From Christensenella sp. UBA1224 (GTDB taxonomy: Bacteria > Bacillota > Clostridia > Christensenellales > Aristaeellaceae): a stretch of 6,725 nt of DNA. The stretch is from positions 322 through 7,046 of the forward strand of contig DBXA01000115.1 of the NCBI GenBank assembly GCA_002309235.1. Direction: 5' to 3'. The translations under genes were made by a program, and so were the position numbers. The notes under the pieces were generated by a model. It saw nothing but the letters and a program-made list of their open reading frames with translations. It was not told where the DNA came from and did not search any database. Of the stretch, positions 1 to 6,083 are shown in pieces; within the stretch, counting starts at the first letter, position 1, and each line of letters opens with the position of its first letter.

Positions 1-291
1 TGCGTCGGCGCGGGAGACCTGTACGTCACCGTATACGGCGGCCGTACGAGGCTTGTGGGGATACTGCTCGGCCGCGGGCTCGATATCGATAAAGCAAAGG
101 AAGAGCTCAGGGGCGTCACCCTCGAATCCCTGGTCGTCGCGGAGCGGGTAGCCCGCGCCGTAAAGGTGCTCGCCGCCGGGGGAAAGGCAGACCCCGATGA
201 CTATCCCCTGCTCATGCACGTGGACGATATCCTCACAAAGCACGCGCCTGTCGATATCCCCTGGGAAAAGTTCACGTTCATACAGGAATAA
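1..291 (+). CDS. gpsA: Glycerol-3-phosphate dehydrogenase GpsA-like, C-terminal part (5' end outside window)
   Basis: The frame is open from the first base and ends at TAA 289-291, giving about 96 residues with no start in the window. It opens with CVGAGDLYVTVYGG, which corresponds to the GxGDLxxT motif that starts the C-terminal helical domain of NAD(P)-dependent glycerol-3-phosphate dehydrogenase, followed by the LLGRGLDIDKA segment typical of the family. The enzyme reduces dihydroxyacetone phosphate to sn-glycerol-3-phosphate in the cytosol for phospholipid synthesis. In well-studied GpsA proteins an Arg-Asn pair follows this motif and helps bind substrate; here the matching stretch reads GGRTRLVG, so the Asn appears to be Thr. 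That suggests a divergent clade or a related dehydrogenase. An internal GTG at 55 is not a credible start because the conserved motif lies upstream. A terminator follows within 25 bases, so this is the last gene of its unit. Confidence 0.75.
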   Translation, partial: CVGAGDLYVTVYGGRTRLVGILLGRGLDIDKAKEELRGVTLESLVVAERVARAVKVLAAGGKADPDDYPLLMHVDDILTKHAPVDIPWEKFTFIQE

Positions 292-312
292 CACGCGGAA
301 TAATATAAAAAG

Positions 313-348
313 CGGGCCGCCCGGCAAAAGGCAGCCCGTTGTTTTTTT
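313..348. terminator. Intrinsic terminator, probably bidirectional, between converging genes
   Basis: Arms 313-321 and 330-338 pair as nine base pairs with one C-A mismatch (318/333), around an eight-base loop. A T-rich tract (339-348) follows on the plus strand. On the left flank the A-rich stretch at 306-311 reads as a T-run on the minus strand, so the same hairpin can also end transcripts of the converging oxidoreductase gene. Confidence 0.85.
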
Positions 349-373
349 GCGGTTATATCGTCTTTTATCCCTT

Positions 374-1471
374 TCAGTCGAAATACACCGGTTTTCCGGA
401 AGAAGCGGAGGTATAAATGGCCTCGAGGATCTGCGTCACCACGTATGCCTGCTCCGGCTTTGTGATGAGAGGCTTGGTATCATCCATCACGTGCTCGATC
501 CACATGCGCGCTTCCAGTTCCGACGGCCGGTCTCCCCCTCTGCCGTCATAAAACGCGACGCCGCCTTGGGAGAGATCCGGCTCCGTGACATACAGCTTCG
601 AGAACTTTTCTCCGTTGATGCGCAGCACATTGGGACGGGTGCCCAGGAGATCCGCGCCGGCCTTATCGCCGCAGAGCATGATCTTCCCGTCATCGGCGCG
701 CAGCGTATTGAGCGCCCAGCTGGAATCGAGCGATATGGTCGCCCCGTTCTTCATGCGGATAAAGCCAAAGGCGCTGTCCTCCACGGTGAACTTCTTCGGA
801 TCCCACGGTCCCCAGGGGTTGGCCGCGTTCTCGTTGTCCGCGAGCTTGCGGTACGTTGTCCCGACGACCATCTGCGGCTCGTAATTATCCATCTCCCACA
901 GCGTCATATCCAGCGCATGGGTCCCGATATCGATCAAGGGGCCGCCGCCCTGGTTTTCGGCATCCAGGAACACGCCCCAGGTGGGCACGCCGCGGCGGCG
1001 GACAGCCATAGCCCGGGCAAAGTAGATATCTCCCAGTTCTCCTGCCTCGATCAGCTTTTTCAGGTACATGCACTCCTGGCGGAAGCGGTTCTGATAGCCG
1101 ATCGTAAGCTTTTTCCCGGTCCTTTTGGCGGCATCCAGCATCTTTTTTGCCTCTGCCGAATTGATGGCCATGGGCTTTTCGCACATCACGTGCTTCCCTG
1201 CCTCCAGCGCATCCACCGTGATGGTCGAGTGCTGCCTGTTCGGCGTGAGCACATGCACCACATCGATATCCCTGCGCGCCAAAAGCTCCCGGTAGTCCGT
1301 ACACACCATCGCTCCCTCCGCGCCGTAATCGGCAGCGGCTTTCCTGGCCCTTTCTTCGATCAGATCGCAGAATGCGACCATTTCCACCATGGGCAGCTTC
1401 GAAAGAGACGGCATGTGCTTTCCATTTGCGATACCGCCGCAGCCGATGATGCCTATCCTGACTTTTTCCAT
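374..1471 (-). CDS. Gfo/Idh/MocA-family NAD(P)-dependent oxidoreductase
   Basis: The product has 365 residues, a normal length for this family, whose members oxidise or reduce sugars, inositols and related polyols in the cytosol. The N-terminal Rossmann fold shows the dinucleotide motif GIIGCGGIA (residues 7-15) and an acidic residue D36 at the end of the second strand. The family EKP motif with its catalytic lysine is at 98-100. The C-terminal alpha/beta domain has GGGPLIDIGTHALDM (175-189), giving the usual Asp-x3-His pair D181 and H185. The ATG start is supported by AAGGAGG at 1481-1487, nine bases upstream, and by the Rossmann strand beginning directly after it. The gene is a single unit with its own promoter and no operon partner in view. 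The substrate cannot be told from sequence; inositol, glucose-type sugars or a glycoside-processing step are all possible. Confidence 0.92.
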   Translation of the reverse strand: MEKVRIGIIGCGGIANGKHMPSLSKLPMVEMVAFCDLIEERARKAAADYGAEGAMVCTDYRELLARRDIDVVHVLTPNRQHSTITVDALEAGKHVMCEKPMAINSAEAKKMLDAAKRTGKKLTIGYQNRFRQECMYLKKLIEAGELGDIYFARAMAVRRRGVPTWGVFLDAENQGGGPLIDIGTHALDMTLWEMDNYEPQMVVGTTYRKLADNENAANPWGPWDPKKFTVEDSAFGFIRMKNGATISLDSSWALNTLRADDGKIMLCGDKAGADLLGTRPNVLRINGEKFSKLYVTEPDLSQGGVAFYDGRGGDRPSELEARMWIEHVMDDTKPLITKPEQAYVVTQILEAIYTSASSGKPVYFD

Positions 1472-1522
1472 TTTTGTATGCCTCCTTCAGAATGTTCATT
1501 CCCGATAACAGCAACCATATTA

Positions 1523-1550
1523 ATCATACATGAGAACGGCCGAAAGTCAA
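1523..1550 (-). promoter_or_regulatory. Sigma-A-type promoter of the oxidoreductase gene
   Basis: Read on the minus strand, TTGACT (1545-1550, five of six consensus bases) and TATGAT (1523-1528, five of six) are separated by 16 bases. Transcription would start near 1515 and give a leader of roughly 45 bases before the ATG at 1471. This is the best-matching promoter in the window. Confidence 0.7.
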
Positions 1551-1575
1551 GTGGCTGATCCGAAATATTCCATTC

Positions 1576-1602
1576 TCAGGGCGGACGCGTTTTTTTCCCT
1601 GA
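1576..1602. promoter_or_regulatory. Inverted repeat TCAGGG-N15-CCCTGA in the divergent spacer
   Basis: Perfect six-base arms at 1576-1581 and 1597-1602 enclose 15 bases that include a run of seven T. The element sits between the two divergent promoters, about 40 to 65 bases upstream of the acetyltransferase -10 element. It could be a regulator site or, on the plus strand, a weak structural element. A six-base dyad can arise by chance. Confidence 0.3.
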
Positions 1603-1634
1603 AGGGCATTTCCATATGGCGTTTTCCCGGTATT

Positions 1635-1645
1635 TATGCTATATT
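1635..1645 (+). promoter_or_regulatory. Extended -10 promoter for the acetyltransferase/TauE unit
   Basis: The sequence TATGCTATATT combines the Gram-positive TRTGn extension (1635-1639) with a -10 hexamer TATATT (1640-1645, five of six consensus bases). The -35 position at the usual 17-base spacing (1617-1622) is poor, which fits an extended -10 promoter. The start would be near 1652, leaving a leader of about 30 bases. Confidence 0.55.
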
Positions 1646-1646
1646 A

Positions 1647-1667
1647 CGTATATCCGACAGGTATACG
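1647..1667 (+). promoter_or_regulatory. Dyad at the predicted transcription start, next to the ribosome binding site
   Basis: CGTATATC (1647-1654) and GGTATACG (1660-1667) pair over eight positions, one of them a G-U pair, around a five-base loop. The dyad starts one base after the -10 hexamer and ends one base before the ribosome binding site. It could be a repressor operator or a leader hairpin. The pairing is read directly; the role is inferred. Confidence 0.4.
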
Positions 1668-1668
1668 C

Positions 1669-1675
1669 GGGGAGG
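1669..1675 (+). promoter_or_regulatory. Ribosome binding site deciding the acetyltransferase start
   Basis: GGGGAGG lies seven bases before the ATG at 1683. The same frame is open upstream to an ATG at 1530, but that codon has no ribosome binding site and the promoter would then lie inside the gene. The start at 1683 is therefore preferred. Confidence 0.85.
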
Positions 1676-1682
1676 TTGTCTC

Positions 1683-2150
1683 ATGCAGGTACGGTTCGCA
1701 ATGGAAAATGAGCTTGACAGGATAAACGAATTGCGCAGGCAGGTCAACGATATCCACGTCGCCGGGAAACCGGATGTGTTCAAACCCGGCTTTTCCAAAG
1801 AACTGCGGGACCATATATACACCATATGGAACGATCCGGAGCAAAAGATCGTCATAACTGAGAAAGATGGCGTGATCTGCGGCTTTGCCGTGCTCCACCA
1901 TATCCGCAGGCCGGAAAACCCATTCATGTACGAACGGGATTTTCTCGATATCGATGAATTCTGCGTAGATGAGGATCACAGGCGGCAGGGCATCGCCAGC
2001 GCCATGATCGATTTCATACGCCTTCACGCAAAGGAAGAGGGTTTTCACCGGATAGAGCTCAACATGTGGGAATTCAACCGGGATGCCCTCGCGTTTTACG
2101 AAGCGGCCGGCTTCTCCACCTATCGGCGCTACATGGAAATGTATCTGTAA
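1683..2150 (+). CDS. GNAT-family N-acetyltransferase
   Basis: The product has 155 residues, the normal size of a single GNAT domain, which transfers an acetyl group from acetyl-CoA to an amine in the cytosol. The acetyl-CoA-binding motif A is clear: strand FLDIDEFCVDEDHR (87-100) leads into RRQGIASAM (100-108), matching the Q/R-x-x-G-x-G/A pyrophosphate loop and its helix. Motif B follows with LNMWEFNRDALAFYEAAGF (126-144), containing the N-x-x-A-x-x-F-Y-E-x-x-G-F signature and the usual Tyr139. The N-terminus (residues 1-50) is the variable acceptor-binding part, so the substrate cannot be told. The gene leads a likely two-gene unit with the TauE-type permease 51 bases downstream. No functional link between the two is evident. 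Confidence 0.92.
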   Translation: MQVRFAMENELDRINELRRQVNDIHVAGKPDVFKPGFSKELRDHIYTIWNDPEQKIVITEKDGVICGFAVLHHIRRPENPFMYERDFLDIDEFCVDEDHRRQGIASAMIDFIRLHAKEEGFHRIELNMWEFNRDALAFYEAAGFSTYRRYMEMYL

Positions 2151-2153
2151 ACA

Positions 2154-2171
2154 CCGTATCTTCGGATACGG
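2154..2171 (+). promoter_or_regulatory. Intercistronic hairpin with UUCG tetraloop
   Basis: CCGTATC (2154-2160) and GATACGG (2165-2171) form a perfect seven-base-pair stem closed by C(UUCG)G, the exceptionally stable tetraloop. It begins three bases after the acetyltransferase stop codon and ends 11 bases before the AGGAGG of the next gene. There is no T-run after it, so it is more likely an mRNA stability or partial attenuation element than a terminator. Confidence 0.65.
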
Positions 2172-2201
2172 GAGTTCTCCACAGGAGGCTGGGCGTTCGA
2201 T

Positions 2202-2981
2202 ATGATCCTGTTTGTCTTTGTCATCTGCTTTGCCGCAAGCTGCATAGGCGGCATCTGCGGGATAGGCGGCGGCGTCGTTATAAAGCCGCTTCTGGATGCC
2301 GTGGGCATCATGCCGGTATCCACAGTCTCCTTTCTTTCAGGGCTGACGGTGCTTTCCATGGCCTGCGTCAACATATGGAAAAGCCGCAAGGGCAATGAGC
2401 TTGAGCCTGCCCGCAGCCTGCCCCTCGGCATCGGCGCCGCGGCAGGCGGCATTGCCGGCAAATACCTGTTTTCCGCGCTGAAGGATCACCTGAAGGCAGA
2501 CAGTACGGTAGGCGCCGTACAGGCCTGCGTACTGGCCCTCATGGTGCTGGGAACGCTTCTGTACGTACTCCGGAAAGAGCGGATCCGCTCAAAAAACGTG
2601 AGGGGAAAAGCACTTCCCGCTGTCATAGGCCTCATACTGGGCATCTGTTCCTCCTTTCTGGGGATCGGCGGAGGGCCTATGAACCTGGCGGTCTTATACT
2701 ACTTCTTTTCCATGGATACCAAGAAGGCTGCCGTCAATTCGATCCTCATCATACTGCTCAGTCAGCTGGCAAGCCTGCTCGTGAGCCTCATCACCGGTAC
2801 CGTACCCGCCTTTTCCTGGGGATATCTGGCGGCGATGGCCTCGGCGGGGATACTCGGAGGCCTGCTTTCCGCGAAGATGCATAAACAGCTTTCCGCCTCC
2901 GTTACCGATAAGCTGTTTATAGGCCTCCTTACGGTCATACTCGGCATCTGCGTCTACAATACGGTGATGCTTCTCAGCTGA
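2202..2981 (+). CDS. TauE/SafE-family membrane permease
   Basis: The product has 259 residues, the usual length of the TauE/SafE (formerly DUF81) family, whose characterised members export sulfite, sulfoacetate or other small organosulfur anions. The family's two-fold internal repeat is visible: GICGIGGGVVIKPLL (17-31) in the first half and FLGIGGGPMN (152-161) in the second, each in a hydrophobic segment. About eight hydrophobic helices can be seen, near 1-20, 40-58, 73-92, 105-123, 137-155, 178-198, 205-224 and 238-256, with a basic loop KERIRSKNVRGK (125-136) at the middle. AGGAGG at 2183-2188 lies 13 bases before the ATG, longer than usual, but no closer start is available. The transported molecule is unknown, and no sulfur-metabolism gene lies nearby. 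Confidence 0.9.
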   Translation: MILFVFVICFAASCIGGICGIGGGVVIKPLLDAVGIMPVSTVSFLSGLTVLSMACVNIWKSRKGNELEPARSLPLGIGAAAGGIAGKYLFSALKDHLKADSTVGAVQACVLALMVLGTLLYVLRKERIRSKNVRGKALPAVIGLILGICSSFLGIGGGPMNLAVLYYFFSMDTKKAAVNSILIILLSQLASLLVSLITGTVPAFSWGYLAAMASAGILGGLLSAKMHKQLSASVTDKLFIGLLTVILGICVYNTVMLLS

Positions 2982-3035
2982 GCGGCTCCGGGCCTGTTTT
3001 CCTTCCCGGTCATATCCATTCATACTATCTTAACA

Positions 3036-3057
3036 CGGTAGCCAGGTGCCGCTTTTT
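3036..3057 (+). terminator. Weak intrinsic terminator after the permease gene
   Basis: CGGTA (3036-3040) and TGCCG (3047-3051) form a five-base-pair stem including one G-U pair, with a six-base loop, followed by CTTTTT (3052-3057). A longer alternative pairs AGCGGC at 2981-2986 with GCCGCT at 3048-3053 and holds a CCGGG/CCCGG stem inside. Either fold would end the transcript at the same T-run. Confidence 0.45.
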
Positions 3058-3067
3058 CTGTAATAAT
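3039..3067 (+). promoter_or_regulatory. Candidate promoter of the exported-protein gene
   Basis: TAGCCA (3039-3044, four of six -35 bases) and AATAAT (3062-3067, five of six -10 bases, preceded by TGT as an extended -10) are 17 bases apart. Transcription would begin near 3074 with a leader of about 65 bases. The -35 overlaps the proposed terminator hairpin, so at least one of the two calls may be wrong. Confidence 0.35.
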
Positions 3068-3073
3068 CATTTT

Positions 3074-3085
3074 AGATAAGTATCT
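3074..3085. promoter_or_regulatory. Short palindrome AGATA-AG-TATCT at the predicted start site
   Basis: Five-base arms 3074-3078 and 3081-3085 surround two bases, placed right at the predicted transcription start of the exported-protein gene. It could be an operator, but a short AT-rich dyad is weak evidence. Confidence 0.2.
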
Positions 3086-3138
3086 GTATCCCGCTTTTTC
3101 GGAAAGAACGATTTCACTCTCGAAAGGAGAACAGAGAT

Positions 3139-5991
3139 ATGAAGTTCAGAAAGATAGTCTCAGTCATACTGGCCCTCACGATGCTGGCCGGTCTCATGCC
3201 GGCAGCTTTCGGTGAAGACAAGCCCTGCCGCCATGTTTGGGAATTGATGGAGGGCGAAAGCGAGGAGCCGACCTGTTACAGCGAAGGCGTCAGGATGTAT
3301 CGCTGTATCAACTGCGGCGATGTCGAGAGGGAAGTCGTTCCGAAAAGCCACAGCTACGGCCCATGGAAGACCGAAAAGGAAGCCACCTGCACCGAAAACG
3401 GCCGGGAATCGCGCAAATGCCGGAAATGCGGCAATATCGAGAAGCGCTGGACAAAAAAAGCAGATCACACCTGGTCGGAATGGGCCGTCTTCAAAGAGCC
3501 GACGGCGCTTTCCGCCGGAATGATCTCCCGGTTCTGCCAGGTATGCGGGACCGGAGAAGAGAAGGAATACTACCCGGAAGGCACGCTTTTCCGCGGAGAT
3601 AAGGGCGAAGCCGTCACGGCGCTGCAGGAGCTTCTGAACAAAGCGGGCTTTAACGCCGGCAAAGCGGACGGCGATTTCGGGCGCGGAACGGAAAGGGCGG
3701 TCAAGGCAGCGGAGGAAGCCTTCGGCCTCACGGCAGACGGCATCGGCTGGCCGGGCCTTGTGAAGCTTCTGAGATCCGGCAGCGGAGAGGGAGGAGGCTA
3801 CGGCTGGGAGCCGCCCAAGGACGATGCGGACGAGGAAGAGGACTTCGGCTGGGAGCCGCCTGAGGACGATGAGGAGGAACCGGACAACGGCGGCGCGGTA
3901 TCACCCGCATCGTTCGGTCCGGATGCTCCCGGCGCATATGACTACGATGTGGAGCAGAAGGAATACGTGAGCGGCAAGGGCCTTTCCGTCGGAGACTGGG
4001 TCGAGGTCCCGTTCTCCATCACCAACACCGGCACGCGCCCGATCGTCATCCAGTTCCACACGTCTTTTTCCGATAAGCTCGTGTCCTGGGATACCGGCGA
4101 TCTGCAGATACTGTATTGGGACTACACCGTTCATATGCCGGGAGACAGCAGTACTATCACAATAAAGAGGCAGGTGGAAGCGAAGGATCTGGAGGACCCG
4201 GCATACGTTCCCGTTTACTGCGCCATGATCGCCCTGCCCCTGGAGTATTTTATAAAAGACGAAACGACCGGCAAGTATCACTATGCCGGCAACTATCCGG
4301 ACGAGTGGCCGGCACGGTTCGACAGCGGAGAAGGCCATTCGATGCTGCGCAGCGATGTCGCCTACGTGGCGATAGGCGATCCTCTCCTGGATCTCAAGCT
4401 CTCGTATACAGACTGCCCGCGTAAGGTGGATGAGGATAACGTGCCGGTCAATCTGACGATCCTCAACCTGGGATGCGAGGAGCTGTACGGTTTTGAGGCA
4501 GACCTGTACGTCTGGGACAAAGACGCGGGAAAATTCGCGTTCCGTGAAACGATCACCAGCGAAGACGTTCATTTCCCTCCGTACACGTCAAAATGGGCGG
4601 ATGATCCGTGTGATCCGTATCTGTACCCCGTAACCCTTTCGGATCTTGAGAATTCCGAGGACGGCACCGCCCGCATCGCCTTCCAGCTGCGCTCTCATCT
4701 GCTGAACGGCGAAGAGATCTCATCCGAGCTGAAGGAAGCGGTCTTCTATCCCTATCTGTTTAACGTGCAGATGGATCCGGATATCCCGGCAGAAGGCATG
4801 ACCGTCCCGGATGACGGGTGGCTCAAGGTCAAGCTGAAGATATCAAACCTCGGCTCGGATGTGCTGTCATACTATTATGATTCGAGCTATCTGTACGATC
4901 CCGTCACGGACACCTATTCCAATGCAAACGAGCACGAGCTCCACGACTACGATATGGAGTGGTTCGAACAGGGAGCCTCCGAGGATACGGAGCTGTGGCT
5001 GCGCGTATTCCCGGAAGATATTAAGGCAGGCGTTCTCCGCCGGGAATACAAGATAGCGTTCAAGCGCTGGTTCCGCGAGAACGGCCGGTCCGTTTTCTCC
5101 GATACGCCAAAGGACAAAGCATCTAAATCCTATTCCGCCGAATACGCCCTGGTCGAGCTCGCCATCCCCTTCGCCGAAGAAAAGGCAAGCGCACCTGCAT
5201 ACCCCGACCACTGTGTGATCGCGTATCTCGCATCCGGCGAAGGCACGGATCTTTACAGGCTGACAAGATGCGCCAAACACGATACCGTCTTAAAGAACGC
5301 GGATAAGCTCCTTCGCGAGGCGGAGGATGCTGCGGCCGGCTGGCAGGCAGCTGCGGTGCTCTGGCAGGAAGCGCTGGATAAGGAATACGAAGAGCTGCTT
5401 ACAGGAGCGGATGAGACCCTCCGCGCAGCCATAGAAACGGAGAAGGCCTGCTTCCTTGCGCAGATGGAAGCGCACTGCGATGCGATCTCCCTTTCCCATC
5501 CGGATGACCCGGCGCTGGTCTCTCAGGCAGCGGCGCAGATCCTGATGAGAAAGACGCTGGAAATGTGCTGGGAAGCCGGCACAGCGCCAGGCAAGCGCTC
5601 GATCCGCGAAGCGAAGGCCCCCGGAACGCTCGCACCGGCAGATGAAAACGCGCTTTGCGGCAGCAAAACGATCGAAAGGGGCTATGCGTTTGAGATCAAT
5701 GTCACGTACTGCGCGGACCACCGTGAGATAATTCTGGCCGAGGAAGCAGGCGCTGCCAGCCTCAACGCCTGGCTGAGCGAGCTCAACACCCTTACAAACG
5801 AAAGGTATCTCGCCACGAAAGGCGCGCTGCGCAACGCGATAACCGATGAGCGCACGTCCTTCGGCGCGTGGCTCGAAGCACGCGAGGCTTTGCTCACTCT
5901 CCTCTGCCCGGATGATCCCGATATCGTACAGGATCTCCTGGCACAGGCCATCCGCTCCCGCGTGACGGAGCTTTGCGGCGAAGTCAGGTAA
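3139..5991 (+). CDS. Exported modular cell-wall protein: Cys-rich repeats, peptidoglycan-binding domain, beta-sandwiches, duplicated helical C-terminus
   Basis: The 950-residue product starts at an ATG nine bases after AAAGGAG (3123-3129). Residues 1-25 are a Sec signal peptide: a basic start (MKFRK), a hydrophobic core, then PAAFG with cleavage likely near 23-26. Residues 30-137 hold three Cys-rich repeats. Residues 148-211 resemble a PG_binding_1 domain (GDKGEAVTALQELLNKAGF, then DGDFGRGTERAVKAAEEAFG). Residues 214-252 are an acidic Gly/Pro linker with GWEPP twice. Residues 265-680 look like three beta-sandwich domains of CARDB or Ig type, each with a core strand ending in ITNTG (294), ILNLG (441) or ISNLG (568). 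Residues 711-950 are helical and contain a duplicated module. No LPXTG anchor, transmembrane tail or catalytic domain is visible. The likely role is wall-associated binding or scaffolding; the function is unknown. The gene appears to be its own transcription unit. Confidence 0.9.
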   Translation: MKFRKIVSVILALTMLAGLMPAAFGEDKPCRHVWELMEGESEEPTCYSEGVRMYRCINCGDVEREVVPKSHSYGPWKTEKEATCTENGRESRKCRKCGNIEKRWTKKADHTWSEWAVFKEPTALSAGMISRFCQVCGTGEEKEYYPEGTLFRGDKGEAVTALQELLNKAGFNAGKADGDFGRGTERAVKAAEEAFGLTADGIGWPGLVKLLRSGSGEGGGYGWEPPKDDADEEEDFGWEPPEDDEEEPDNGGAVSPASFGPDAPGAYDYDVEQKEYVSGKGLSVGDWVEVPFSITNTGTRPIVIQFHTSFSDKLVSWDTGDLQILYWDYTVHMPGDSSTITIKRQVEAKDLEDPAYVPVYCAMIALPLEYFIKDETTGKYHYAGNYPDEWPARFDSGEGHSMLRSDVAYVAIGDPLLDLKLSYTDCPRKVDEDNVPVNLTILNLGCEELYGFEADLYVWDKDAGKFAFRETITSEDVHFPPYTSKWADDPCDPYLYPVTLSDLENSEDGTARIAFQLRSHLLNGEEISSELKEAVFYPYLFNVQMDPDIPAEGMTVPDDGWLKVKLKISNLGSDVLSYYYDSSYLYDPVTDTYSNANEHELHDYDMEWFEQGASEDTELWLRVFPEDIKAGVLRREYKIAFKRWFRENGRSVFSDTPKDKASKSYSAEYALVELAIPFAEEKASAPAYPDHCVIAYLASGEGTDLYRLTRCAKHDTVLKNADKLLREAEDAAAGWQAAAVLWQEALDKEYEELLTGADETLRAAIETEKACFLAQMEAHCDAISLSHPDDPALVSQAAAQILMRKTLEMCWEAGTAPGKRSIREAKAPGTLAPADENALCGSKTIERGYAFEINVTYCADHREIILAEEAGAASLNAWLSELNTLTNERYLATKGALRNAITDERTSFGAWLEAREALLTLLCPDDPDIVQDLLAQAIRSRVTELCGEVR
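3226..3549 (+). repeat. Three Cys-rich treble repeats in the exported protein
   Basis: Protein-level tandem repeats of about 37-40 residues share the pattern H-x-W/Y, then P/A-T-C-x3-G-x3-R-x-C-x2-C-G-x2-E. Copy 1 has H32, C46, C56 and C59; copy 2 has H71, C84, C94 and C97; copy 3 has H110, C133 and C136. In copy 3 the lone Cys is replaced (PTALSAG where copy 1 has PTCYSEG). The residues could bind zinc or form disulfides outside the cell. Similar repeats occur in exported proteins of Clostridia as I recall them. Confidence 0.75.
3801..3871 (+). repeat. 26-base direct repeat in the acidic linker
   Basis: The 26 bases at 3801-3826 recur at 3846-3871 with two mismatches. The period is 45 bases, or 15 residues, so the frame is kept. 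It encodes GWEPP followed by an acidic patch in each copy. Near identity at the DNA level points to a recent tandem duplication. Confidence 0.85.
5269..5982 (+). repeat. Duplicated helical module at the C-terminus of the exported protein
   Basis: Residues 711-812 and 858-948 are copies of one module. Each starts with C-A-x-H (CAKH, CADH). After a variable part of 50 or 39 residues, the last 52 residues (761-812 and 897-948) align without gaps at 20 identities by my hand count. Shared signatures are L-R-x-A-I, E-x3-F-x-A-x2-E-A, PDDP-x2-V, A-Q and E-x-C-x-E. The segment before the shared core, with a Trp, an Asn/Glu-rich helix and a Tyr, loosely recalls the LprI-like lysozyme-inhibitor fold, but this is only a resemblance. 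Confidence 0.75.
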
Positions 5992-6019
5992 CCTTCTCCG
6001 CAGCAATACACGATAGGAA

Positions 6020-6054
6020 ACGCACCGGTCACTCGGACCGGTGCGTATTTCTTT
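6020..6054. terminator. Strong intrinsic terminator between converging genes
   Basis: An 11-base-pair perfect stem (6020-6030 with 6036-6046) encloses the loop ACTCG and is followed by ATTTCTTT (6047-6054). On the minus strand the same stem is followed by TTTCC, so it may also serve the converging permease gene, although less well. It lies 28 bases after the exported-protein stop codon. Confidence 0.88.
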
Positions 6055-6083
6055 GGCGTAATATATCTTCCGGGTATCTGCTG

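Noticed and set aside
197..1558. Long plus-strand open frame of 453 codons across the oxidoreductase locus
   Set aside because: It lies antisense to a gene with a full set of Rossmann and EKP motifs, overlaps the end of gpsA, has no ribosome binding site and crosses a terminator and a promoter. It is a shadow of codon bias that avoids TTA, CTA and TCA.
1530..1682. Upstream in-frame extension of the acetyltransferase from an ATG at 1530
   Set aside because: There is no ribosome binding site, the added residues do not look like GNAT sequence, and the extension covers the promoter and the dyad. The ATG at 1683 has GGGGAGG at proper spacing.
2154..2171. The C(UUCG)G hairpin as a terminator
   Set aside because: No T-run follows the stem, and the permease ribosome binding site lies only 11 bases further on.
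3901..4572. Minus-strand open frame of 223 codons opposite the beta-sandwich region
   Set aside because: It is another antisense shadow of the same gene, with no domain or credible ribosome binding site.
5290..6006. Minus-strand open frame of 238 codons opposite the exported protein's C-terminus
   Set aside because: The plus strand carries a duplicated, conserved-looking protein module and the frame starts in the intergenic spacer. No recognisable protein features are seen in the antisense frame.
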